Source: JAJRTE01 sp964418585
Lineage (GTDB): Bacteria > Myxococcota_A > UBA796 > JAJRTE01
DNA length: 64,000 nt
Assembly: GCA_964418585.1 (NCBI GenBank)
Contig: CAYQMG010000147.1
Span: forward strand, 13,445 to 77,444
Reading direction: 5' to 3'
Under the pieces are notes generated by a model. It searched no databases. It was not told the origin of the DNA and saw only the letters and a program-made list of their open reading frames with translations. Of this stretch, positions 36,187 through 44,916 are shown piece after piece. A program made the position numbers and the translations under genes. Each line of letters starts with the position of its first letter. Within the stretch, counting starts at the first letter, position 1.

Positions 36187-37200
36187 CTACAGGAGCAGGA
36201 CCGTGGCGAGGCAGACAGGCCCGTCACAGGCGACGCCCACGCCGAGTGCCCGGTACTGGTCGTCGCGGTCGAAGAGCCGGTCCCGGTCCGGGGCCCTCGC
36301 GATGAAGCGGTTGACGAATTCCCTCGGGACATCGTCGGCGTCGATCACCTTGCCGATGAGTTCGGTCACGTGCGTCTCAGGAAGCAGTGCCGCCTCGGCC
36401 CGCTGTCGTGGTGTGCGGCCCTGTGGATCGATGTGGTCGAAAAACCCGAGGTTGAGCATGGCTTCCGTGTGGGCCTTGGCCAGGCGACACAAGTCCTCGC
36501 GCAACTCGAGGAAGGCAAGCCCACGGCGGTTGCGTTCCAGGTTGACCAGGTCGGCGAGCCGTGCCTCCATGGCCTGAATGTCCTCCGAGGATGGTTCCTT
36601 GGCCCGGTGCAGGGCGAGGCGTTCGTCGGCGGCGTCCCGGATGAGCTGCTTGGCCGATTCTGCCACCTCGTCCACCGACTCCGGAGTTCCTTGTGGGGCG
36701 GCTCGCTTGCTTCTGGAGGACCGGGTCAGCGATTCCCAGTCGATGTCTTTTTCCGAAAATCCAAAATCCTGCTCGAGTTGCTCGATGGGAACGAGCGCCA
36801 GCAATTGGTAGGTGGTATCCGTGACCTTGAGGGCGAGGCGCATGGCCCCTGGAGAAAGCTGGTGCTCCTCCACCCAGCCGATCGCCCAGTCTCCGTGTCG
36901 TTGCAATGCCGCCTCCGTGCTGCGGGCGAAGATGCCGAGGAAAATGAGGAGCACCAGGTTGAGGGCGATACCCCACCCGGCAGGCTCCCAGCTAAACCTC
37001 GGGGCGGCCAGAATGGGGAGGCCGAACACGATTCCCATGGAGAAGGCAAAGACCTTGTCGAGCGTCTCAAACCGAGGGTAGACAAAAGCGCCGATCACGT
37101 GTCCGGCGATCAGGGCCATGGCGACCCAACCGGCGACCATCAGGACGGTCAGTGGTGATGGGATGTACCGCTTCAGGGAACGCAGGGTGCTTGCCATCAT
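36187..37200 (-). CDS. Membrane protein with C-terminal CAP/SCP domain
   Basis: 337-residue protein. Three N-terminal hydrophobic segments (about 18-38, 45-68, 72-95) anchor it. A charged helical region (about 130-210) links to a C-terminal CAP-superfamily (YkwD-like) domain from about 215, recognisable by VNLERNRRGLAFLELREDLCRLAKAHTEAMLNLGFFDH (quoted only in part: LAKAHTEAML and FFDHIDPQGRTP). Bacterial CAP domains are secreted or surface proteins of mostly unknown function. The start codon follows the queG stop directly (TAGATG), so the two are coupled although functionally unrelated. Two adjacent ATGs can serve as the start. Confidence 0.8.
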   Translation of the reverse strand: MMASTLRSLKRYIPSPLTVLMVAGWVAMALIAGHVIGAFVYPRFETLDKVFAFSMGIVFGLPILAAPRFSWEPAGWGIALNLVLLIFLGIFARSTEAALQRHGDWAIGWVEEHQLSPGAMRLALKVTDTTYQLLALVPIEQLEQDFGFSEKDIDWESLTRSSRSKRAAPQGTPESVDEVAESAKQLIRDAADERLALHRAKEPSSEDIQAMEARLADLVNLERNRRGLAFLELREDLCRLAKAHTEAMLNLGFFDHIDPQGRTPRQRAEAALLPETHVTELIGKVIDADDVPREFVNRFIARAPDRDRLFDRDDQYRALGVGVACDGPVCLATVLLL

Positions 37201-38325
37201 CTACCCCGGTGAGGTGTCCAGTGCCATCTCAATGGCCGATTGTACCTCGAGATCGGCTTCCTCGCCCAATGCTCTCTCCAGTTGCTTGCGGGCCGCAGCC
37301 CCTCGGTGGATTCCCAGTGCCCACGCTGCGTGAACTCGAACGAGCGGTGCCGGGTCCCGAATCAAGGAGGACAGGATGGGCACGGGGTCGGCCCCAGTGG
37401 TGTTTCCAAGCACAACCGCAATGTTGCGCGCCAGCCCCGTTCGTTTCGCGCGGAGCACAGGGGTGGCTCTCCATCGGATCCGGAAGCCCTCTTCGGTGTC
37501 CACGGCCGGTTCGGCAAGGGAGACGCAACCGGGTTTCCGGGGCGGTACGAGCGCGAAAGCATGACCGGGCGGACGTGCGCGTTGGACCCACGGGCAGACT
37601 TCCTGGCAGGTGTCACACCCGAGCACGCGGTTGCCGAGGCGATGTCGCAGTGCGACGGGAATGGCCCCTCGGTGCTCGATCGTGAGATAGGATAGGCACT
37701 TCCGTGCGTCGACGACCCGTGGAGCCACGATGGCGCCGGTCGGGCAGGCGTCCATGCAGGCGCGGCACGTACCACACCGGGGCTGCACCGGGTGGTCGGG
37801 TTCGACGAACCGATCGAGGAGCAGGAGGCCGAGGAATGTGTAGGAGCCGAGGTCCGGGTGGATGAGGAGTCCGTTGTGGCCTATCCAGCCGATACCGGCC
37901 TGGGCCGCATGTGCCCGCTCGAGGATGGGGGATGTGTCCGTTGTGGCGATCCAGTGAGTACCGGGCCACTCCGCTTCGATCAGAGCGCCGAGGCGGTGGA
38001 GAGCCTTTTTCATCCATCGGTGGTAGTCGCGGAGCCGGGCGTAGCGTGCGATGAACCCGTGGAGCGGGGGACATTCGATCTCGGAGTCGGGCGTCGCGTA
38101 GGGCACGGCGACCGCGATGATGGCCTGTACCGCGGGCCAGTATCGGCGCGGATCTTTCCGTTTCTCCGGTTCGCGGCCCAGGTAGGTCATGTCTGCCGCC
38201 ATCCCGGCCTGGAGCCAGGTATCGAACGCAGATCCGCCGCGCACCGGAGTCGGAGGGGCCACCCCAACGGCCGGAAAACCGACCTGGCGGGCCAGCGCAT
38301 CGATTCGGTCACGGTTCAGTGTCAC
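37201..38325 (-). CDS. queG: Epoxyqueuosine reductase QueG
   Basis: 374-residue cobalamin- and iron-sulfur-dependent enzyme that makes queuosine in tRNA from epoxyqueuosine. Two 4Fe-4S motifs are visible: CGTCRACMDACPTGAI, and CLSYLTIEHRG followed by GCDTCQEVCPW. The C-terminus has HEAT-like repeats (PAPLVRVHAAWALG), as in longer QueG proteins. The GTG start at 38325 is preceded by GGGAGGG seven bases upstream; the longer frame upstream has no ribosome site and Arg-rich non-coding character. Confidence 0.93.
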   Translation of the reverse strand: MTLNRDRIDALARQVGFPAVGVAPPTPVRGGSAFDTWLQAGMAADMTYLGREPEKRKDPRRYWPAVQAIIAVAVPYATPDSEIECPPLHGFIARYARLRDYHRWMKKALHRLGALIEAEWPGTHWIATTDTSPILERAHAAQAGIGWIGHNGLLIHPDLGSYTFLGLLLLDRFVEPDHPVQPRCGTCRACMDACPTGAIVAPRVVDARKCLSYLTIEHRGAIPVALRHRLGNRVLGCDTCQEVCPWVQRARPPGHAFALVPPRKPGCVSLAEPAVDTEEGFRIRWRATPVLRAKRTGLARNIAVVLGNTTGADPVPILSSLIRDPAPLVRVHAAWALGIHRGAAARKQLERALGEEADLEVQSAIEMALDTSPG

Positions 38326-38423
38326 CGGCGCCCTCCCGCCATGCTCCGTGCGCCCCACCTCCGAACACCGCTTCCACGGGTCCAACCTGGACCGGTCAGC
38401 CCGATACCGGGTTCGAATCCGGC

Positions 38424-38452
38424 TTGACACACCGGGTTGCCACCACGATAAT
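38424..38452 (+). promoter_or_regulatory. Near-consensus sigma-70 promoter of GAPDH
   Basis: -35 TTGACA (38424-38429), 17-base spacer, -10 GATAAT (38447-38452, five of six). The implied leader is about 60 bases before the GAPDH ATG. A short palindromic element GGATTCGAACCC/GGGTTCGAATCC (38409-38420) lies immediately upstream and could be an activator or repressor site. This is one of the best promoters in the window, as expected for a glycolytic gene. Confidence 0.75.
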
Positions 38453-38519
38453 ACGCCGGTCGAGTATACCGTCGTCTCGAGGGAGAAGGCACACAGAATT
38501 CATTGTATGGGAGTGAACG

Positions 38520-39542
38520 ATGGCCGGAATACGGATCGGAATCAATGGGTTTGGTCGGATCGGACGACTCGCCTTTCGCCGGGCAATGCAGAGCCCGGAC
38601 ATCGAGGTGGTCGGCATCAACGACATCATCGACATCGACTACATCGCGTACCTGCTGCGGTATGACAGCACCCACGGGCGGTTCAAGGGGACCGTGGAAG
38701 TGGCAGACGGCGCCCTCATCGTGGACGGACACCGTGTCCGGGTGACTTCCGAGGCAAATCCCGCCAACCTGAAGTGGGGAGACGTGGGCGCCAGGTACGT
38801 GGTGGAATCCACCGGCCTGTTTCTGACCCAGGAAAAGGCGGGCGGCCACATCTCGGCAGGCGCGGAAAAGGTGGTCATGTCCGCCCCGTCCAAGGATGAC
38901 ACCAGGATGTACGTGATGGGCGTGAACCACACCACCTACACGCCGGACCAGAAGTTCGTGTCCAACGCCTCGTGCACCACCAACTGCCTCGCGCCGATCG
39001 CCAAGGTCCTGAACGACGAGTTCGGGATCGTCGAAGGCCTCATGACCACGGTCCACTCCGTCACCGCCTCCCAGAAGACGGTCGATGGGCCCCACCGAAA
39101 GAACCGCCGAATCGGTCGTGGATCACTCCAAAACATCATCCCAACCTCCACCGGTGCGGCCAAGGCCGTCACCAAGGTGATCCCGAGCCTCAAGGGCAAG
39201 CTCACCGGCATGGCGTTCCGCGTGCCCACCGGCGACGTTTCCGTGGTGGACCTGACCGTCCGGCTGGCGAAATCCACCTCCTACGACGCCATCAAGGACG
39301 CCATGCGGGCTGCCTCCGAGAAGCCGCTGGAAGAAGGGGGATTGAAGGGCGTGCTGGGCTACACCGAGGACGCCGTCGTGTCCAGCGACTTCACCGGGGA
39401 CGATCATGCCTCCATTTTCGACGCCAACGCGGGTATTGCGCTGAACGACACATTCTTCAAGATCATCTCCTGGTATGACAACGAGTGGGGCTATGCGTCC
39501 AAGGTCCTGGACCTGATCCGATACATGGATTCGGTCGGCTGA
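38520..39542 (+). CDS. gap: Glyceraldehyde-3-phosphate dehydrogenase, NAD type
   Basis: 340-residue glycolytic enzyme that oxidises glyceraldehyde-3-phosphate to 1,3-bisphosphoglycerate. Rossmann motif INGFGRIGRLAFR; the adenosine-binding Asp in INDIIDID indicates NAD use. Catalytic Cys152 lies in NASCTTNCLAPIAKV and the helper is His179 in TTVHSVTASQ. The phosphate-binding loop reads DGPHRKNRRIGRGSLQNIIP, with Arg replacing the usual Trp of KDWRGGR. C-terminal SWYDNEWGYASKV is classical. The ATG at 38520 has GGGAGTG six bases upstream. Monocistronic, with a strong promoter. Confidence 0.97.
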   Translation: MAGIRIGINGFGRIGRLAFRRAMQSPDIEVVGINDIIDIDYIAYLLRYDSTHGRFKGTVEVADGALIVDGHRVRVTSEANPANLKWGDVGARYVVESTGLFLTQEKAGGHISAGAEKVVMSAPSKDDTRMYVMGVNHTTYTPDQKFVSNASCTTNCLAPIAKVLNDEFGIVEGLMTTVHSVTASQKTVDGPHRKNRRIGRGSLQNIIPTSTGAAKAVTKVIPSLKGKLTGMAFRVPTGDVSVVDLTVRLAKSTSYDAIKDAMRAASEKPLEEGGLKGVLGYTEDAVVSSDFTGDDHASIFDANAGIALNDTFFKIISWYDNEWGYASKVLDLIRYMDSVG

Positions 39543-39771
39543 CCCCGCTTCGTCCCCCGTCACAACAGCCTGCACCAACCGCAGCTCAACTCCACCTCGC
39601 CCGCCTTGACTTCGACCTCACCTTCCAGCCACTCCGGCCCCCGAAAAAACACCTTCCGCTTCCCTGCTCGACCAACTCACGCGTGCAGAGGCGTCATGAA
39701 GCGTTGCCCGCCGGCAGCAAGACTCCCGGCATGTCGGTCGTGAGGACCTGGTGCCTGGGTGGGACGGCGTA

Positions 39772-42700
39772 TCAAGCCCACCGGTTTGGTTCTCGAGGGG
39801 ACCTGGACAGTCGGTCTCGCCGGCGGGCGATGTACAGGATGATCGCGGCAAGGCCGAGTGGGACGGAGGTGGTTCGTCCCGGAGGAACGGAGCTGGTGTC
39901 GCAGCCGCAACCCAGGCCGCGGAAGAGGCGTCTGCCCGACGTGTCGTCATCGCTCTCCGCCCCATACCAGGTATTGGTTGGAGGGGTGGGCTCGGCGTCC
40001 GGAGCAGGGGAGGGGAGGGGGGATGGAGGAGGGGTGGCGAGGTCTCCGCCATCGCCTGGCCCCGGGGTCGGGGTGGCACACCCCTCGTCAGTGATCCCGT
40101 CGCAGTCGTCGTCGTGCCCATTGCACCGTTCCTCGGCGTCTGGCGAAATGCCTGCCGAGTCGTCGTCGCAGTCCCCATCCACCTCGGCGAACCCATCTCC
40201 GTCGTCGTCCGAGACCGAGGTCTGGTCGTCGGTGAGCAGGTTGCAATCGTTGTCGATGCCATCGAGTTGCTCGGGAGCGCCGGGATAAGTTTCCGGGTCG
40301 TCGTCGTCGCAGTCCCCATCATCCGGGGAATATCCGTCTCCATCGCGGTCGACTCGGGCGGGGTCGGGCGTCTCGTCTCCGCCGGAGGGTTCCGCATCCG
40401 GGTCGGTCTGGGATGGGGCAGGGGGGTGGACGGATGGGTCCGAGTCGTCGAGATCTCCTTCCAGTTCGGAGTAGCCGTCGCCGTCGTCGTCGTAGGCGGC
40501 GGTCTGTTCATCGGTGCGGCCGTCGCAATTGTCGTCGAGCCCATTCTCCGTTTCCGGCGCCCCCGGGTGTACGAACGGGTTGGAGTCGTCGCAGTCGCCC
40601 TGGAAGGTGGAGAAGCCGTCTCCGTCTTGGTCCTGTAGGGTCTGCGGTGCAGGCGTGTCGGACCCGGGATAGATGTCCGGGTCCGAGTCGTCCGGGTCGC
40701 CCTGTGCGGGTGAGAACCCGTCGCCGTCCAGGTCGAATGCACCTTCATCGATGGTGCCGTCACCATCATTGTCCTTCCCATCAGGCAGTTCGATGGCTCC
40801 GGGATAGATGGATGGATCGGAGTCGTCGAGGTCGCCCTGGGAGGTGGAGAATCCGTCGTTGTCCTGATCTTGCACCTGGGCCTGTTCCAGAGCCGTGCCG
40901 TCGCAGTCGTGGTCGACCGGGTCGTCGAGTTCCTGCGCCCCCGGGTAGATGGTGGGATCGTGGTCGTCGCAGTCGCCCTCATCTTCTGAGAGGCCGTCGC
41001 CGTCGTCGTCGGTGGATGGAAGGTCCTCATCGACGCTTCCGTCGCAGTCGTCGTCGACCCCGTTGGCCAGCTCGGGCTGGCCGGGGTGAACGAATGGATC
41101 CTGGTCGTCACAGTCACCGTCGATGGGCGAGAATCCATCGCCATCGTCGTCTCCCAGGATGGTCCCCTCGTCAATGGTTCCGTTGCAATTCTGATCCACA
41201 CCGTCCGGTATTTCCTCGGCGCCGGGCGATACCTCCGGGTTCTGGTCATCGCAATCGGTGCCGCCGGCCGCGACCGCGTCGTAGCCGTCACCGTCGAGAT
41301 CGGTTTCGTCGCTGCCACTGCAATCCTGATCGGTTCCGTCGTAGGGGATATCGGTGGCTCCGGGTTGCGTGGCCGGATCCTCGTCGTCACAGTCCCCGGC
41401 GGCTTCGGTGACGCCGTCTCCGTCATCGTCGAAGTAGCGCCCGGTCAGGATCAAGTAGACCCTCCCGATTCCTGCTGCACCGATGAACAGATCCGGGTGC
41501 CCGTCCCCGTCCACATCGCCGTCACCGGCAATGGAGAAGCCGGCCAGGCCCGAGTCACGGATGCCCGTGAACAGGTCAGGCGTATCGCCCAGAAGATGAC
41601 CGGCCAGGGAGGAACCACCGAAAATGAGCGCCACCTTGCCTACACCTTCCTCGCCATCCACGTCCGCATAGGGTGCGGCAAGAAGGAGGTCGCCCAGTCC
41701 GTCCCCGTCCATGTCCCCCGTGGTGCCCACCACGCGACCGGCCTTGTCGTTGTCTGAATCGCCGGGAAAGACGATCCCCTGGGACGCGGACCCGTTGAGG
41801 TTGCTCAGAGGAATGGCGCCCGGCACGAGGATGCCTGCACCGTTCCAGTTCGCTCCATCGGAGACTCGAGTCGCGCCCACGAAAAGGTCCCCGATGTGGT
41901 CTCCGTCCACGTCCGGGGACAGGGTCACCGAATAGCCGAATTGATCTCCGGGCGCGGCACCGAAGATGACCGCGGCTGCGTCGGTGGCGGCGTATCGTCC
42001 ACCTCGAGTCAGGGAAGCCCCGGAAAACACGTAGACAGCCCCCGAGTCTTCCCCGTTGAGGTTGCTCCCATGGGCCCCAATCGCCAGGTCCGGCAGCCCG
42101 TCCTGGTCCAGGTCCACCCCACCTGCGATTGCATGTCCAAAGAGATCGTTGGCTGCGGCACCATCGATGATGATGTCCGCTGTGGACAGGGACCGGGTGG
42201 AAACAGGGCGCTCCGGCCCACCCATCAGGATGTAGACCCTTCCCGCATTGTTGGCAACCGTGTCGTGGTTGGGCGCTCCGATCGCAAAATCGTCGTACCC
42301 GTCCCCATCAAGGTCACCAAGGGCGCATAGACAGTAACCGCTGGCGTCACCGGCTCCCTCGCCTGTAAAAGCGGACGGCACCGTCTCGAGCATAACCTCG
42401 CCAGGCGGCGAGGTGCTGCCATGGATCAGATACGTCTTTCCCGTCGCACCCCCCGCTTCATCGTTCCCCCACGCCCCGACAAGAATGTCCTCGAGCCCAT
42501 CTCCGTCCACGTCGCCCGCTCGAGCAATCGTGGCTCCAGCATAGTCTTCGGCCTGTTCCCCGGTGAATCGTCCATCTGCCTGGGTGAGGTCGAACTCTCC
42601 GAGGAATCGGGCTGGAGAACCAAACACCAGGTAAGCCTTGCCCGCGTCTGGTTCTCCCTGATCGTTGAGCTGGGCTCCGAGGAGGAAGTCGTCGTAGCCA

Positions 42701-42933
42701 TCGCCGTTGAAGTCGCCAGCATAGCTGACCGACCAACCAGTTTGTTCATTCAGACCTTCTCCGATGAACAATGCGTCGGCCCGGTCCAGGGTGAGGTGAC
42801 CAAAGACCGGATCGGCCCGGGTCGGCCCGGTGGGGAGGAGGGACAGGAAGCCGACCAGAGGCATGAGGAGCCGACGGGGCTGGCGTCCGGGCAAGGGGGA
42901 GGAGCAGCGGTGCCTGGCGGGATTGCGTTTCAT
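39772..42933 (-). CDS. Surface protein: 7 FG-GAP repeats, 10 MopE-type repeats, GCGC sorting-like tail
   Basis: 1053-residue exported protein. A signal peptide (about 18-40, ending TRADP) precedes seven FG-GAP/integrin-alpha repeats, each with a calcium-loop motif (such as GDFNGDGYDDFLLGA and GDVDGDGLEDILVGA), which should fold as a seven-bladed propeller. About ten repeats of the pattern DxDGDG...GDCDD.DP..PGA.E...D.DCDG.DE follow, the MopE-type putative metal-binding motif. A Pro/Thr/Ser stalk leads to a C-terminal GCGC (1008-1011), a 12-residue hydrophobic stretch (PLGLAAIILYIA) and RRR. That order resembles MYXO-CTERM tails that anchor proteins at the Gram-negative surface. It is preceded by a metalloprotease gene with the same tail and probably co-transcribed. 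Likely function: calcium-stabilised adhesion. Confidence 0.85.
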   Translation of the reverse strand: MKRNPARHRCSSPLPGRQPRRLLMPLVGFLSLLPTGPTRADPVFGHLTLDRADALFIGEGLNEQTGWSVSYAGDFNGDGYDDFLLGAQLNDQGEPDAGKAYLVFGSPARFLGEFDLTQADGRFTGEQAEDYAGATIARAGDVDGDGLEDILVGAWGNDEAGGATGKTYLIHGSTSPPGEVMLETVPSAFTGEGAGDASGYCLCALGDLDGDGYDDFAIGAPNHDTVANNAGRVYILMGGPERPVSTRSLSTADIIIDGAAANDLFGHAIAGGVDLDQDGLPDLAIGAHGSNLNGEDSGAVYVFSGASLTRGGRYAATDAAAVIFGAAPGDQFGYSVTLSPDVDGDHIGDLFVGATRVSDGANWNGAGILVPGAIPLSNLNGSASQGIVFPGDSDNDKAGRVVGTTGDMDGDGLGDLLLAAPYADVDGEEGVGKVALIFGGSSLAGHLLGDTPDLFTGIRDSGLAGFSIAGDGDVDGDGHPDLFIGAAGIGRVYLILTGRYFDDDGDGVTEAAGDCDDEDPATQPGATDIPYDGTDQDCSGSDETDLDGDGYDAVAAGGTDCDDQNPEVSPGAEEIPDGVDQNCNGTIDEGTILGDDDGDGFSPIDGDCDDQDPFVHPGQPELANGVDDDCDGSVDEDLPSTDDDGDGLSEDEGDCDDHDPTIYPGAQELDDPVDHDCDGTALEQAQVQDQDNDGFSTSQGDLDDSDPSIYPGAIELPDGKDNDGDGTIDEGAFDLDGDGFSPAQGDPDDSDPDIYPGSDTPAPQTLQDQDGDGFSTFQGDCDDSNPFVHPGAPETENGLDDNCDGRTDEQTAAYDDDGDGYSELEGDLDDSDPSVHPPAPSQTDPDAEPSGGDETPDPARVDRDGDGYSPDDGDCDDDDPETYPGAPEQLDGIDNDCNLLTDDQTSVSDDDGDGFAEVDGDCDDDSAGISPDAEERCNGHDDDCDGITDEGCATPTPGPGDGGDLATPPPSPLPSPAPDAEPTPPTNTWYGAESDDDTSGRRLFRGLGCGCDTSSVPPGRTTSVPLGLAAIILYIARRRDRLSRSPREPNRWA
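40085..41435 (-). repeat. Tandem coding repeats of the MopE-type acidic motif
   Basis: About ten degenerate repeats of roughly 40 codons, rich in GTCGTCGCAGTCGCC-like words on the plus strand. They are part of the coding sequence. Unit length varies and units 6 and 8 lack the second half, suggesting expansion and decay by recombination. Confidence 0.8.
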
Positions 42934-43002
42934 GGATTCGGTGTTCCGGTCGGTTCCGCGTCTGCTTCAACGAAATCAATATAGGTTGTAACCACCGACG
43001 AT

Positions 43003-44640
43003 TCAAGTGGAATCGCGGGGTTGGAAGTGAGAGTTGGTTCGGCGTCGCACGTGGTACAGGGCGAGCATGCAGAGGAGGATTCCGCCCGGGGTACCATCGG
43101 GGGGTGTGACTGGTCCTGTGGTTGCGTTGCAGCCGCACCCGGGTGTGGGGTTGAGGGCCACGGAGTAGCTCAGAGTCAAGCAAGGGTGCTCAGTCTCGGG
43201 GTCGTCCGGGTCGTAGGTGGTGTCGGCGAGGTTGAGAAGGGCGAGGAGTATCTGGTCGGCGCCTTCGATGGTCACGGAGGTTTGCAACGACGCTGCCGGC
43301 TTGTCAGGGGTGAGGACCAGGTCCTGGGAAGGTTGCCCGGTCCGGATTCGGCTTGCGGCCAGGCCGACGTGAGTCTCTCCGGAAGCCTCCAGCGTGACCT
43401 CGATGCTGCCGTCTGCATGGTGCGGGTCCACATCGAGGAGCAGGTAAGTGGTGCCGAAAGGGCAGACCTCCGCCACACGGCCCGTAGCCGGGAGGTCTGC
43501 GGTGGAGAACTGGGAGGACACAGTGGGAACAGAACTCAGCCCCGTGTTTGCGTCGGTCCAATCGGCACCTTCGTCAAAGTGGGCCCCGTCGCTGTTCGGT
43601 CCCACGAAGTAGCGCCACAGGGAGAACAGTCCGTAGACCTCCTCGAGGCCTTTCCATCCGCGGTCCGTGGCAACGGATTGAACCGCGTCAAGGATATCCG
43701 GCTCATTGGTCGGGCCTGGCTGAGAGGTTTGTTCCCAGAGTTCGACCACCAGGTTGCCGTCGTCGGTGCCCACCGCCTCATCCAGGAAGCGAACGAAGAT
43801 GGTGGCGCCGTAGGGATAGATCGCGTAGGGCGGAGACGTGTCGAAATAGACCAGGCTCTGCTCGGGGTAGGCCTGGAAGAAAGGAATGTAACCGTAGTAG
43901 TCGTTGACATCGTCGAAGACGAAGTCCTCGACAAAGGTGGCGGTGGTCTCCCAGGCCCAGGTGAGTTCCTGAAAGTCCATGGCACACTGGCAGGCGTGGT
44001 TCAGCTCATGGGCCACGTACACGGGCAGGAGGTTTTCCTCCAGTGCCTCGTACAGCACGATGTACGCCGGACACGACTGCACCTCGTCGGTGGGGTCCAC
44101 GTCCCAGTAGGTCGGCTGCGTGTAGGCGCCGCCGCCGGTCCAGTCATAAGACGCAAGGTAGATGTCCAGTCGGTCGTCCCCGCCGGAATTTCCGTCCGGG
44201 ACGGGCGCTGCAAACCCGAGCTGCTCCACCTCCACCTCCCAGGCGTATTCGGCCAGCTCGAGCACCGTTTCCGCCCGGTCTGCCAGATCGTCGCTGGGAT
44301 AGTGAACACGGAGCGGCCACCGGGATGATGCCACCGAACCGATCGAAGGAGGCAACGACTGGAGGTCGGCGGCCTGTTCGAGAATGTTTCGTGTCTCTTG
44401 GTCCAGTTGGTCCCTGGAGCGGTAGAGGTCGACGAGGATCGGGGTGAAACACCCGGGGGTGGAAAGAGCAGTCCTGGAGGTGGATCCCGTGCTCCACACG
44501 ACGCGCCGCGGCGCAGTTCTTGCAGTGGCGGGTGAGGTGGAGGGGTTTGGGGTGGCGTCGTCCCCCATGGGGCCGCCGGATCCGTGGAGGACAAGGATCG
44601 GGATCAGGGAGATCCAGGCGGTTTCTGGGAAACAGGTCAT
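43003..44640 (-). CDS. Secreted putative zinc metalloprotease with GCGC sorting-like tail
   Basis: 545-residue exported protein. A hydrophobic N-terminus (about 8-22) acts as the signal. The catalytic region has AHELNHA, giving HELNH at 211-215, with Glu231 in WAWETTATF sixteen residues later, a gluzincin-like spacing for the third zinc ligand. This matches the putative metalloproteases annotated in myxobacteria (MXAN_6640-like) but not a well-studied family. The second half is beta-rich. The C-terminus has GCGC (501-504), a short hydrophobic stretch and RRR, like the neighbouring surface protein 69 bases downstream. GAGGTGA lies five bases before the ATG. The two may be co-exported and co-anchored. 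Confidence 0.75.
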   Translation of the reverse strand: MTCFPETAWISLIPILVLHGSGGPMGDDATPNPSTSPATARTAPRRVVWSTGSTSRTALSTPGCFTPILVDLYRSRDQLDQETRNILEQAADLQSLPPSIGSVASSRWPLRVHYPSDDLADRAETVLELAEYAWEVEVEQLGFAAPVPDGNSGGDDRLDIYLASYDWTGGGAYTQPTYWDVDPTDEVQSCPAYIVLYEALEENLLPVYVAHELNHACQCAMDFQELTWAWETTATFVEDFVFDDVNDYYGYIPFFQAYPEQSLVYFDTSPPYAIYPYGATIFVRFLDEAVGTDDGNLVVELWEQTSQPGPTNEPDILDAVQSVATDRGWKGLEEVYGLFSLWRYFVGPNSDGAHFDEGADWTDANTGLSSVPTVSSQFSTADLPATGRVAEVCPFGTTYLLLDVDPHHADGSIEVTLEASGETHVGLAASRIRTGQPSQDLVLTPDKPAASLQTSVTIEGADQILLALLNLADTTYDPDDPETEHPCLTLSYSVALNPTPGCGCNATTGPVTPPDGTPGGILLCMLALYHVRRRTNSHFQPRDST

Positions 44641-44684
44641 GGTGGGTCACCTCGCAAGTGGGTGGAAGTCGCACACCACCGCCC

Positions 44685-44690
44685 ATTGTA
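44685..44690 (-). promoter_or_regulatory. Possible -10 element of the metalloprotease operon
   Basis: Minus-strand TACAAT (five of six consensus), 45 bases upstream of the metalloprotease ATG. No convincing -35 was found at 16-18 bases, so this is weak evidence. Confidence 0.3.
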
Positions 44691-44751
44691 CTCGGGTGGG
44701 AACGGAAGGGAAACGATTGGATGAGTTGGAATCCTGGCTCCTCCTTTGAGA

Positions 44752-44780
44752 TTGACATCCCGGCAGAGGAGCCTTACCAT
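44752..44780 (+). promoter_or_regulatory. Candidate promoter of the NYN-like/helicase pair
   Basis: -35 TTGACA (44752-44757), 17-base spacer, -10 TACCAT (44775-44780). It points at the NYN-like gene about 130 bases downstream, and the divergent metalloprotease promoter lies in the same gap. The remaining leader has no gene that I can see. Confidence 0.5.
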
Positions 44781-44916
44781 GTTGCCAGCAGGCGTCCTTC
44801 CGGTCACCCTCTCGACAGTCTGACTGAGTTGCCGCCGCGTGAGGTTCGTTCCTGGTTGTTGATGGTATTGATACTCCTCGTGCCCATGCTTCGGCACGTT
44901 GAAAGGTTGGCGTTCA

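Noticed and set aside
38407..38423. CCGGGTTCGAATCCGG, resembling a tRNA T-arm
   Set aside because: The stem pairs only four bases around an eight-base loop, and no D-arm, anticodon arm or acceptor can be built around it. It is more likely a palindrome upstream of the GAPDH promoter.
40085..41435. Repetitive GTCGTCGCAGTCGCC words suggesting a CRISPR-like array
   Set aside because: Repeats are irregular, in frame and encode a degenerate acidic protein motif; there are no unique spacers of constant length.
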